Notes under the pieces: model-generated | What the model was told of the DNA's origin: nothing | The model's database searches: none | Seen by the model: the letters and a program-made list of their open reading frames with translations, nothing else | Source of the DNA: G965230065 sp965230065 | GTDB taxonomy: Bacteria > Bacteroidota > Bacteroidia > Cytophagales > Cyclobacteriaceae | Reading direction: 5' to 3' | NCBI GenBank assembly: GCA_965230065.1 | Contig: OZ245942.1 | Coordinates: forward strand, 1,922,001 to 1,986,000 | DNA: 64,000 nt | Translations under genes and position numbers: made by a program | In this document: piece by piece, positions 1-8,342 of the stretch | How positions within the stretch are numbered: the stretch's first letter is position 1 | Layout: each line of letters begins with the position of its first letter

Positions 1-1184
1 TGGTCGTTATTCAGTCTTGGATGTAGTTTTTTCTTTCCCGGCTGATATTTATTTCCCGAACCCACTTTTCTGTTTTTTGATTTCTTCCTTCTCCCCCACC
101 AAATATAAAAACCGCTTACCGGCAGGCTGGCAATGATGAGGCTGGTAAAAAACATCAGTATTTTTCCGGGCAGGCCAAAAATGGCACCTACATGGATGTC
201 ATAGTTCATTCGTAGGAGTTTATCGGCTGTTTTGGCTTCGTGAAACCGTCCGTAAATGTGGTCAACTTCAAGCTCTTCCAAAGTATATTGGTCAAAATAG
301 CGGTAATCAGTTTGCCAGTAAGTACCATATTCAGGATTGGCATTGGCAGCGATGGAGGAAGTATCCGATTCGGGAATATGCACTTCAAGTGATGCAGCAG
401 TCGGATATTCTTTTTTCATAATAACCCATACTTTATCGATGGGCGGAAGGGTTTGTTCCGCATCCGCTGTGACATCAGAAGCCGGGTCAACATAAACCAG
501 GGACTTTTCTCCTCCGGCAGTTTGATATACGGCTTGTTTGAACCACTGGAAACCCCACACCAACCCGGTGAGCGCAAGTATCAGGGCGATGGAAATTACA
601 TAAAACCCGAGTACATTATGCAAATCATAATTTTTACGCCTCCAGCGAGCATTCCACTTGATAGAAAACCGCTGCCGGGCCGCACTTTTGTTGCGGGGCC
701 ACCATAGAAAAAGTCCCGAAATGAGCATAATAACAAAAATCAGCGTAGCCGTTGCCACCACAGGCTGGCCAATGGCCGGAGGAAGCCACAAATAAAAATG
801 CCCGTTCAGGATAAAGCGGAAAAAATCTTCCTCCATGTTTTTTACTTTCAGCACCTCGCCGTTGTAAGGGTTCAGGTATACCAGATAGTAATAATAATCA
901 GGCTCAAAATTGTAAAAAATGGCCTGTGCAGCTTTTACCTTGCCAGCGTACAACACCGCATGAATTTTCTTTTGGGGCAGTTCATTTTCGGCAATAGCTT
1001 TGAGTTTAGAAGGAGGAAGCAACGTTTTCCCTTCCTGTTCTACAAAACGGTAAGGCTGGGTGATATTTTGTATTTCTACCTGAAAAGCATAAATGCAGCC
1101 GGTGATAGCGATGATAAACACCACCAGCCCGGAAGTGAGGCCGAGTCAAAGGTGGGTTTTTCCTATGATTTTTTTCAAGGTCAT
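1..1184 (-). pseudogene. PepSY-associated transmembrane protein, interrupted by an early stop codon; 3' end outside window
   Basis: Read on the minus strand from the ATG at 1184, the frame begins MTLKKIIGKTHL, then meets TGA at 1148-1146 (codon 13), then continues open as LGLTSGLVVFIIAITGC to the window edge. The residue lost sits where this family normally has Trp in an HLWLGL motif, so TGG to TGA is the simplest explanation. The rest is a typical PepSY_TM protein: a first membrane helix straight after the stop, periplasmic PepSY-like stretches, a helix near LIFVIMLISGLFLWW, another near YVISIALILALTGLVW, and a last one near SLIIASLPVSGFYIWW followed by a Lys/Arg-rich tail. Such proteins often accompany siderophore receptors and are thought to help inner-membrane iron or siderophore reduction; the receptor at 1341-3746 is directly upstream. 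The next in-frame ATG is about 100 codons downstream, so the protein is probably not made unless there is readthrough. Confidence 0.85.
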
Positions 1185-1201
1185 TTAATTTGTAAATTTT
1201 C

Positions 1202-1335
1202 TTGCCGGATTTAATCTGGCACCTCTTTCCTAAGCATGGGATGCCGGCTACCGTGGCGCGGAGTAAATCCGGCAAATTATCAAATTTGTACGTGTCCGCC
1301 ACTTCTTGTACAGCTGTACAAGAAGTGGCGGACAC
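1202..1335. repeat. Nested inverted repeats between PepSY gene and siderophore receptor
   Basis: Two structures lie in this gap. A 12-bp inverted repeat (TTGCCGGATTTA) has arms at 1202-1213 and 1264-1275. A perfect 22-bp inverted repeat with no loop occupies 1292-1313 and 1314-1335, centred on CAG/CTG. The second ends five bases before the receptor stop codon, so it could act as a transcription terminator or attenuator between receptor and PepSY gene; it has no T-run. The TTGCCGGAT start is shared with the element at 4286. Confidence 0.8.
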
Positions 1336-1340
1336 ATGAA

Positions 1341-3746
1341 TTAAAATTTATAACCAATCGTCAACCGGAAATTCCGGCCCGGTTCGGTTTGCCAGTAAAA
1401 GTAGTCTGCGTAAGGTGAGCCTGAATACAGGTATTTATCCAGCAGATTGTTGACGTTCAGTGCCAGGCTGAAATTCTCGTTTTGCCAGGATACGGCACCA
1501 TCCAGCCGGAAGTAATCGGGCAAGGCGTTTTCAGAATCATCAAACACATACCAGGAAGAACGCTCAATTTGCCACTGATAACCCAGGGAAATACCAATGC
1601 CTTCCAGGGTACCCAGGGGCTGGCGGTACGAAAGCCAGGTATTGGTAATGTGCTTGGTAGCGCCCGGCGTGGCATTGCCCACCACAGATTCGTCCGTATC
1701 TTTGGTAATTTTCGAATCGGTGTAAGCATAGTTGAAGGTGAGGTTCAGTCCTTTTACAATCTCACCCCGCACGTCAAATTCCACTCCTTTGGTTTTGGTT
1801 TGGCCCAGTTGGATAGAAAAGTTGGGGTGCGCAGGGTCGGCCGTCAGCACATTGTTTTTGGTGATTTGATATACGGCAAGTGTAGAGTTCCATGTGCCCC
1901 CAAACCAGTCTTTCTTCAATCCGGCTTCCAGGTTATTTCCTGTACTGGGATCAAATTTTTCCTGTTGGTAATCGCTGCCTGCCTGGGGCACAAAAGCCTG
2001 GTCGTACAGGACGTACACAGAAGTTTGCTCATCCAAAGAAACGCTGAGGCCGACACGGGGCGTAAACTTCTGGTCGTCAGTAACGGCACCGTATTCTGTT
2101 TCCTCCACAAAAGTATACCGCCCGGCCAGGGTGAGCCGTACCATGTTTTGCCAGAAGTGCAGTTCATCCTGCAAATAAATGGCCTGGTAGCTTTGTCCCA
2201 GAATATTGCCTCCTGCCCTGAGGCGCAGGCTAAGCGAACGGTCAAATACCGGAATAGAATCTCTCGGCACATTGTGCACAGGATTGTAAATATTGAAAGG
2301 TTCAGGGCCGGAAAATGCATAGCTCTGGTTCCAGTCGGCCATGTAGTTTTTATAACTCATGTCCAGTCCGCCAAGGATTCGGTGGGTAATGGCACCGGTT
2401 TGTACTTCTCCGTTGACAAACACCTGCCCTATTTTACTTTCGTTAAAAGCGTCCCAAATGCCCAGGCCACGTTGCATGGTGCCATCAGCCTGCAAAGAAC
2501 GGGGCCAAAGGGAACTTCCCTCCTGCTTATAGTTGAAATAGGCCAGCTTGGCAGTAAGTTGCCAGTTAGGGCTAAGCTGGTGGTCAAGCGTCAGGAAAAG
2601 GCTGTGGTCATTGATTTCAGAAGGATCAATATTAGGTTCGGCTGTGGTGAAGTTGATGGGCAAATCGCCATAGCCATTGGGAGAAAACACGTAATTGGAT
2701 CCAATCACCGACATTTGGGAATATTGATAGGTATATTCAGCGGTGAGGGAAGTTTGGTCATTCAACTGATATTTTACTACCGGAACAATGGAATAACGGT
2801 TGTTAAACTCATAATCCCGGTGCGAACCTTTAAGCTGCCCCATCAGGTTGAGACGGTAGAGCAATTTGCCGTCTTTAGAGAGTTTTCCGTCCAAATCCAA
2901 CGTGGTGCGGTAGGTATCAAAACTACCCAAAGAAATAGTGGCTTCCCCTTTGGAAATACCGGTGGGCTTTTTTGTAACAATATTATAAAAACCACCAGGC
3001 TCACCATTTGCCAGCATAAACCCGGCCGGGCCTTTTACAAACTCAATCCGCTCTACCATAGACATGTCTTCGGTAAGTGGCCCCCAGGGCATTTCCACGT
3101 TCATACCATTGCGGAATGCGGCAATTTTAGAACCCCGCATGTTGATGCGGGCATAATTATCCCAGTGCTCCACGCGGGTTACGCCACTCACATTGCGGGT
3201 TACGCCTTCCAGCATGTCAAAAATCTGCTGATCGGCAATCACTTCTTTGGTAACTATCTGAATATTCTGGGCGGTTTCCAGTAGGGGCGTTTGCAGGCGC
3301 AGCGTGGGTGAAGGGCGGTCGGCCTTATAGTTTTCCTGCAAATAGTCACCCAGCACAGTTACTTCTTTCAACTCCTGCGACGATTCATTCAGTGTAATTT
3401 CAGGGAGTTCAAGGATTTCATCGGGCTGAATATTGATAGAAATTTCCTTTTTTTCCAGCCCAACCGAAGAGATAATCAGCATATACTTGCCTACAGGGGC
3501 CGCAAATTGAAAGATACCATCCGAATTGGTAGAAGCCCCGTAGCGCGTATTTTTCAGGGCAACCGAAACGAAGGCAGCGGGTTTCCCATCGGAAGTAGTG
3601 AGCTTTCCCCTCACCTGGCCCGTTTTTTCTTCGTCAGCAATTTGAGTGGTAGTTTCATTAGTATGAGAGGAAAGCGCCATATCCTGGGCGTTTGATACAG
3701 AGGCAAAAAATGCCAATAAAATGAATAAGTAAAGTAATTGTTTCAT
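1341..3746 (-). CDS. TonB-dependent siderophore receptor with N-terminal carboxypeptidase-regulatory-like domain
   Basis: An 801-residue outer-membrane receptor that imports ferric siderophores using TonB energy. It has a Sec signal peptide (MKQLLYLFILLAFFASVSNA), then a carboxypeptidase-D-regulatory-like beta domain at about 40-125 (GKPAAFVSVALKNTRYGAST), then the plug at about 140-265 with the phrases QNIQIVTKEVIADQQIFDML, MRGSKIAAFRNGM and VERIEFVKGPAGFMLANGEP typical of ferrichrome/ferric-hydroxamate receptors, and a 22-strand barrel ending in aromatic FRLTIGYKF. Length and architecture match the siderophore-receptor family. The substrate cannot be told from sequence. A Fur-like palindrome lies upstream (3838-3860), which fits iron repression. 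The disrupted PepSY gene follows on the same strand after a long palindrome. Confidence 0.9.
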   Translation of the reverse strand: MKQLLYLFILLAFFASVSNAQDMALSSHTNETTTQIADEEKTGQVRGKLTTSDGKPAAFVSVALKNTRYGASTNSDGIFQFAAPVGKYMLIISSVGLEKKEISINIQPDEILELPEITLNESSQELKEVTVLGDYLQENYKADRPSPTLRLQTPLLETAQNIQIVTKEVIADQQIFDMLEGVTRNVSGVTRVEHWDNYARINMRGSKIAAFRNGMNVEMPWGPLTEDMSMVERIEFVKGPAGFMLANGEPGGFYNIVTKKPTGISKGEATISLGSFDTYRTTLDLDGKLSKDGKLLYRLNLMGQLKGSHRDYEFNNRYSIVPVVKYQLNDQTSLTAEYTYQYSQMSVIGSNYVFSPNGYGDLPINFTTAEPNIDPSEINDHSLFLTLDHQLSPNWQLTAKLAYFNYKQEGSSLWPRSLQADGTMQRGLGIWDAFNESKIGQVFVNGEVQTGAITHRILGGLDMSYKNYMADWNQSYAFSGPEPFNIYNPVHNVPRDSIPVFDRSLSLRLRAGGNILGQSYQAIYLQDELHFWQNMVRLTLAGRYTFVEETEYGAVTDDQKFTPRVGLSVSLDEQTSVYVLYDQAFVPQAGSDYQQEKFDPSTGNNLEAGLKKDWFGGTWNSTLAVYQITKNNVLTADPAHPNFSIQLGQTKTKGVEFDVRGEIVKGLNLTFNYAYTDSKITKDTDESVVGNATPGATKHITNTWLSYRQPLGTLEGIGISLGYQWQIERSSWYVFDDSENALPDYFRLDGAVSWQNENFSLALNVNNLLDKYLYSGSPYADYFYWQTEPGRNFRLTIGYKF

Positions 3747-3837
3747 AGGTTGGTCATATTTGATGAAAGTAGAGCGGCTGTTTCGGCAATTGCCGTCCGA
3801 TCAATGAGCCGCGTTCACAGAATCAGTATAGATAAAA

Positions 3838-3860
3838 TTATTTAGAATGATTTTAAACAA
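3838..3860 (-). promoter_or_regulatory. Fur-like box upstream of siderophore receptor
   Basis: The 23-base stretch TTATTTAGAAT-G-ATTTTAAACAA is an imperfect palindrome matching at 9 of 11 paired positions around the central G, and resembles the AT-rich Fur boxes described in Bacteroidetes. It is about 92 bases upstream of the receptor start, in the right place for iron-dependent repression. No binding evidence is available from sequence. Confidence 0.5.
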
Positions 3861-3989
3861 TGGCAAAGGTAAAGGAGGAAATACAGCGGGTCAATCGCTT
3901 ATAGTAGTGCTTTTTTACACTACAAATAGTGAGGGAATTGTACTACTTCTGGTATGGTGAGTAACTATTGGTAGCTAAAAGAGAGGGTA

Positions 3990-4187
3990 TTATTTCTTTG
4001 ATGAGGATTCCTGTTTCAATGCAAACAGACAATGATGGCAAAGGCAGTCGGAATATTTTTCTGCAATATGGCTTCTTTCCTTCTCAGTGAGCGAAACCTG
4101 GAAGCAGTGGCATTGGGTAATGTTGCCTGGTTTACATTCAAATGACTGTCCGCAAAGAGGGCAATCTTTTTGTTCATATTTTGGCAT
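3990..4187 (-). CDS. Small cysteine-rich CWC-type protein
   Basis: A 65-residue protein starting MPKYEQKDCPLCGQSFECK. The Met at 4187 was preferred over one 22 codons upstream because family members begin just before the CPxCG motif. Cysteines are arranged as CPLCGQSFEC, then CHCF, then DCLCHHC, the pattern of the cysteine-rich CWC family, presumably binding a metal such as zinc. No function is established for the family. It sits alone between the receptor and a repeat-rich gap. Confidence 0.7.
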   Translation of the reverse strand: MPKYEQKDCPLCGQSFECKPGNITQCHCFQVSLTEKERSHIAEKYSDCLCHHCLFALKQESSSKK

Positions 4188-4285
4188 CGTACTAATTTCC
4201 AAATGGTATAAAACTATAAAAACCCCGCTAAATATAACGAGGAATTTTATCAACTTTAGGAATAAAACTAAAAAGAGGAACTCTT

Positions 4286-4617
4286 GCCGGATGAGCGATA
4301 GCGAATTCCGGCATCTCCTGCGAAGAAGTGGGAGACCCCGCGATTTCTATGGTTTAAGCAAGAGCATTGCTATAGTTTTTTTCATATTTTCGGTCTTCTC
4401 GGATGCAGGCAAAAACCCGATGAATGATCTCATTCCTAGTAGGGTCTGCTGCAAGCGACCCCGCGTGATAGAACCCAGATAGGATGCCTAACGCGGGGTT
4501 CTCATTCGAGAAACCCCGCTTGGACAGAGATGTGTCCAAATAGTAGGCTTAGATGCGGGAGACCTCGCGCGGTTGCCGCCGGAATTCGCAGCATCGGCGT
4601 CCGACTTGCTCATCCGG
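4286..4617. repeat. GC-rich inverted-repeat element in 390-bp gap
   Basis: The gap 4254-4643 between the CWC gene and metE holds no convincing gene. Its ends carry matching blocks in inverted order: CCGGATGAGC and GAATTCCGG occur at the left (4287 onward), and their reverse complements occur at the right (up to 4617). GGGAGACCCCGCG near 4331 is echoed directly by GGGAGACCTCGCG near 4558, and AACGCGGGGTTCTC to GAGAAACCCCGC near 4490-4520 forms a further hairpin. It could be a non-autonomous mobile repeat or a structured terminator region for metE. Confidence 0.6.
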
Positions 4618-4643
4618 TCGGCGCCCCGGGGAAAAACCTCAAA

Positions 4644-6944
4644 TCAGGCCAGAGTAAGCTCCTGATGGTGCTCCCGGGCTTTTGCGGCCGCGGCTACCAT
4701 ATTTTTAAGGGCAGCTTCCGTTTCGGGCCACTTCCGGGTTTTTAAGCCACAATCGGGGTTTACCCAGATGTTACGGGCAGGTAACAAAGTAACGGCTTTT
4801 TCCAGCAATTGTACCATTTCTTTCACCGAAGGCACCCGGGGCGAGTGGATGTCATACACACCCGGCCCTATCTCGTTGGGATATTTGAAATCAGCAAAAG
4901 CTTCCAGCAACTCCATTTGTGAACGGGAAGTTTCCATCGTAATCACATCGGCATCCATGTCGGCAATGGCCTGGATGATGTCATTAAACTCGCTGTAACA
5001 CATGTGGGTGTGAATCTGGGTGCTGTCGCCTACTCCACTGGCGGCAATACGAAATGCTTTGACGGCCCATTTCAGATAGCCGTTCCAATCAGCTTTTTGC
5101 AAGGGCAAACCCTCCCGGATGGCCGGTTCATCAATCTGAATAATCCCGATGCCTGCCTTTTCCAGGGCTACGGCTTCTTCCCGAATAGCCAGGGCGATTT
5201 GGTTGGTGGTAACAGAACGGGGCTGGTCGTCACGCACGAACGACCATTGTAAGATGGTAACCGGTCCTGTGAGCATTCCTTTCATGGGCTTTTTCGTCAA
5301 TGATTGGGCAAACTTGCTCCAGCGGACAGTCATATCTGCCGGGCGGCTAACATCCCCGAAAATCACGGGCGGCTTCACGCACCGGCTGCCATAGCTTTGT
5401 ACCCAACCGTTTTGGGTAAATGCAAAACCATCCAGCAATTCCCCGAAATATTCTACCATATCATTCCGTTCAAACTCCCCGTGTACCAGCACATCCAGCC
5501 CGATATTTTCCTGCCATTGCACAAGTTCCTGGGTAGCCTCTTCAATTTGTTTTTCATACGCTTCCGGGGTAATATCCCCTTTTTTCAGACTTCGCCTTAA
5601 TTTTCGTATATCAGCCGTTTGCGGAAAAGAACCGATGGTAGTGGTAGGAAACAGCGGCAAATTGAAACATTCCTGTTGCACAGCCTGGCGTTCAGGGAAG
5701 CTGCTTTTTCGACGGGCATCTTCTTCGGTAAGGGCGGCTACTTTTTGCTTAATTTCCTGTTTGTGAATACGCTTGGAAGCAACTCGGCTGGCAATGGCTT
5801 TTTTATTTTCATCCAGCAACCCGGTATTTCCTCCTAAAATTTCACTCAGGTCGTGAAGTTCGTGCAATTTCTGCTTGGCAAAAGCCATCCAGCTTTTTAT
5901 TTCAGCATCCAGTTTGGTTTCCAGGTCCAGGTCGTTGGGGCAATGCAGTAAAGAACAGGAAGGAGCGAGCATTACGCGGTCATCGCCTAAAGCCTTTATG
6001 GCTCTTTGCACATATTGTAAAGCGTGCTCATAATTGTTTTTCCAGATATTGCGCCCATCCACTATGCCCAGGGAAAGGGAAAGTTTTTCGGGCATGGATT
6101 GCAGGATTTTATCCAATTGCTGCGGTGCCCGAACCAGATCCAGGTGCAGGGTGCATACCGGTAGGGACGTAGCCAGGGAAACATTTTCCTGCACACCTTC
6201 AAAATAGGTAGCCAGTAATATTTTTATGGTATCATTGCTTTTTCGCAAGGTATCATACGCCTGGGCAAACCCCTGCTTTTCCTTTTCAGAAAGGTCTAAT
6301 GCCAGGAAAGGTTCGTCAAGTTGTATCCATTCGGCACCTTCGGCCTGTAACTGATGGATAAGCTCAACATATACGGGAAGCAGTTGGTCCAGCAACTCGA
6401 TGCGGTGAAAGCCTTCTTCTTTTTCCTTGCCCAACAGCAAATAAGAAACCGGGCCAATGAGGACAGGTTTGGCGGCTTTGCCCAGCAAGGCTTTCGCTTC
6501 CCGGAACTCGGCGAGTACCTTATCAGAAAAGAGGGAAAAAGATTGATTTTTTTGAAATTCCGGGACAATGTAATGATAGTTTGTATCAAACCACTTGGTC
6601 ATTTCCATAGCGGTGATGTCCAGTGCGTCTTGCTGGTAGCCCCGTGCCATGGCAAAATACAAATCCAGTTTTGAGGTGTTTTTTTCAAGCAGGGGTTGGT
6701 AGCGTTTGGGGATGGCGTTTACGGCAAGGCTCATGTCGAGCACTTGGTCATAAAATGAAAAATCGTTGCAGGGAATGAGCGACAAACCCGCTTCTTTCTG
6801 AAGTTGCCAATGCCGCTGCCTGATTTCACGGGCAGTGTCCAGTAATTCTGTTTGATTGATTTTTCCTGCCCAGTACCGTTCGCAGGCTTTTTTGAGTTCA
6901 CGTTGGCTACCGATGCGTGGATAGCCCAGATTGTGTGTAATCAT
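4644..6944 (-). CDS. metE: Cobalamin-independent methionine synthase
   Basis: A 766-residue enzyme that transfers a methyl group from methyltetrahydropteroyltriglutamate to homocysteine to make methionine in the cytosol, needing zinc but not vitamin B12. The N-terminus (LGYPRIGSQRELKKACERYW) is the classic MetE opening. The C-terminal catalytic half shows FPTTTIGSFPQT, the zinc ligands in IHTHMCYSEF and the late Cys in WVNPDCGLKTRKW. Length is normal for the family. A cobalamin riboswitch lies in the leader (7226-7409), so expression should fall when B12 is plentiful; this implies the organism also has or imports B12 for MetH. Confidence 0.97.
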   Translation of the reverse strand: MITHNLGYPRIGSQRELKKACERYWAGKINQTELLDTAREIRQRHWQLQKEAGLSLIPCNDFSFYDQVLDMSLAVNAIPKRYQPLLEKNTSKLDLYFAMARGYQQDALDITAMEMTKWFDTNYHYIVPEFQKNQSFSLFSDKVLAEFREAKALLGKAAKPVLIGPVSYLLLGKEKEEGFHRIELLDQLLPVYVELIHQLQAEGAEWIQLDEPFLALDLSEKEKQGFAQAYDTLRKSNDTIKILLATYFEGVQENVSLATSLPVCTLHLDLVRAPQQLDKILQSMPEKLSLSLGIVDGRNIWKNNYEHALQYVQRAIKALGDDRVMLAPSCSLLHCPNDLDLETKLDAEIKSWMAFAKQKLHELHDLSEILGGNTGLLDENKKAIASRVASKRIHKQEIKQKVAALTEEDARRKSSFPERQAVQQECFNLPLFPTTTIGSFPQTADIRKLRRSLKKGDITPEAYEKQIEEATQELVQWQENIGLDVLVHGEFERNDMVEYFGELLDGFAFTQNGWVQSYGSRCVKPPVIFGDVSRPADMTVRWSKFAQSLTKKPMKGMLTGPVTILQWSFVRDDQPRSVTTNQIALAIREEAVALEKAGIGIIQIDEPAIREGLPLQKADWNGYLKWAVKAFRIAASGVGDSTQIHTHMCYSEFNDIIQAIADMDADVITMETSRSQMELLEAFADFKYPNEIGPGVYDIHSPRVPSVKEMVQLLEKAVTLLPARNIWVNPDCGLKTRKWPETEAALKNMVAAAAKAREHHQELTLA

Positions 6945-7225
6945 GATGTTGGTTTTAGTGTGAAAAAAATACTTTTGCCCTTTGCAGAACGCGGCAATGC
7001 CTCACACAAATAAAACCAGGACAGTGATGACATACTTTTTCTGTTTAAAAAAGGAAGATCGAGCAAAAAAACGCAATAGATCATTTTGAAAAAAATCTCC
7101 AGGTTTTTCGCGAATTTTTTGCTACCTATCCATTATTCTCGCTGAAGCCTTGAGGGTTTCTGGCGGAAAACAGAAAAAACAATGTCAACTCCTGACGTAG
7201 CCCAGTAGCGTGTAGGCACGGCCAT

Positions 7226-7409
7226 AAAGGTGAAAGGCAAGTCTCCTGGCTTATGACGGTATTTGCCGTCCTTCTCATTCCGCAGGGCGGAACAATGGAC
7301 ATAATGGCAAACCCTTTACAATCGGTCATTTACAGTAGCACGTCTGCTCGTGATTTTCACACGATTCCTTTTTAATCCCCCGGCACAACCGGGCGAACCA
7401 TTCACCTGT
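7226..7409 (-). ncRNA. Cobalamin riboswitch controlling metE
   Basis: On the minus strand the B12 box AGCCAGGAGACTTGCC is present at 7251-7236, one base off the consensus. Upstream in the same transcript are the conserved core pieces: a GGAATCGTGTGAAAATCACG segment, a GCAG...GCTACTGTAA segment, and a closing P1 helix made by AGGTGAA and TTCACCT (about 7408-7402 with 7234-7228). It is 282 bases upstream of metE and nothing else lies between. Control of metE by B12 riboswitches is well established in bacteria. How it switches here (terminator or start-site masking) was not resolved. Confidence 0.88.
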
Positions 7410-7439
7410 TTGACAGCTCATAACAAAGAACGTTGGGCA

Positions 7440-7447
7440 CAAAGGTA
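7440..7447 (-). promoter_or_regulatory. Bacteroidetes-type -7 box for the metE riboswitch transcript
   Basis: The minus strand reads TACCTTTG here, an exact match to the Bacteroidetes -7 consensus TAnnTTTG, about 30 bases before the riboswitch starts. No clear -33 TTG was found at the usual distance. Confidence 0.5.
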
Positions 7448-7542
7448 AAGGGATAGATTTGTAAAAAAGAAAGGATTAATTGAATTTCTGTAAATTGTCA
7501 GTGTCCTATCAACTGGAAACCGATTAATTTTCATGGGAATTA

Positions 7543-8184
7543 TTACAACTCAATCACCTTCATTCGAAGGGCTTTCAATACCAGTTCTATGGGCGTATTG
7601 GCATCCATTTTTTTGAGGATGTTCTTCCGGTGGGCGTTGATGGTGTGCGGGCTCAGGTGCAAATTGTCAGCGATTTCCTGGGTAGATAAACCTTCTGCGA
7701 TATAGCGGATAATCTGAATTTCTCGCTGGGTCAATGCATCTGCTTCAGTAAGCTTCTTCTTTTGTGCTTTGTTTTCCACAAGCAAATCCAATACCCGGTT
7801 GCAGAAAAACTTTTGCCCGTCAGCTACGGCATTGAAGGCATGGATCACTTCCTGCTGGCTGCAGGCTTTGGTAAGAAACCCGGCTACATTGGCCTCAAGC
7901 ATTCTCATCATTTTATCCGGCTCGTTGTTATCGGTTATGATAATCCACTGGATAGCAGCGTGCTGTTTGCTAAGTTTCAGGATAGTTTCGGGCAAAAAAT
8001 CAGGGATATATACATAGTCCAGTACCAAAATTTGGGGCGACAGTTGGGCAATGGCAGCACCAAGTTCGGCCTCCTCCCCTACTTCGCCCACCACTTCGAA
8101 ACGGCCGGATTCACCCAGCATGTGTTTAATGCCTGCAAGGGCCAGCTCCTGTGTGTCCACTAACAATACCCGGACGCTTGTCAT
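7543..8184 (-). CDS. NarL/FixJ-type response regulator (orphan)
   Basis: A 213-residue two-domain regulator. The receiver domain (about 1-120) has the acidic pocket residue D10, the likely phosphorylated Asp D56 in ILVLDYVYI and a Lys near 105 in GFLTKACS. The LuxR-type helix-turn-helix is at about 148-205 (LTQREIQIIRYIAEGLSTQE). No histidine kinase gene is adjacent, so its partner is elsewhere. It is transcribed alone, 158 bases downstream of the UbiB-like gene. It lies about 2.3 kb from the nitrate cluster's first promoter, whose TACGTA sites might suit a LuxR-family regulator, but that link is only a guess. Confidence 0.88.
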   Translation of the reverse strand: MTSVRVLLVDTQELALAGIKHMLGESGRFEVVGEVGEEAELGAAIAQLSPQILVLDYVYIPDFLPETILKLSKQHAAIQWIIITDNNEPDKMMRMLEANVAGFLTKACSQQEVIHAFNAVADGQKFFCNRVLDLLVENKAQKKKLTEADALTQREIQIIRYIAEGLSTQEIADNLHLSPHTINAHRKNILKKMDANTPIELVLKALRMKVIEL

Positions 8185-8342
8185 TTATTTTTGATTAGAC
8201 CAATTATAAATAGGGCAAAATTGCGAAGGGATTGTTTATAAATCAAGGATTCCGGGAAGTAATTTCAAATTCTGGTTTGAGACTTTAAGCTTAAGATTTT
8301 GAGGTTGCTTAGGGTTTGGTATTTAGGACTTTGAATTTATTG

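Noticed and set aside
1146..1148. Reassignment of TGA to Trp or selenocysteine in this genome
   Set aside because: TGA is used as a normal stop by other genes here (for example at 20272-20274 and 26308-26310), and no selenocysteine element is expected at a Trp position.
1482..3284. A 600-codon open frame on the plus strand opposite the siderophore receptor
   Set aside because: It has no recognisable domain and lies wholly antisense to a well-supported receptor gene; long antisense frames follow from codon bias.
7126..7329. A 67-codon minus-strand frame before metE
   Set aside because: It overlaps the cobalamin riboswitch and its translation has no protein-like features.
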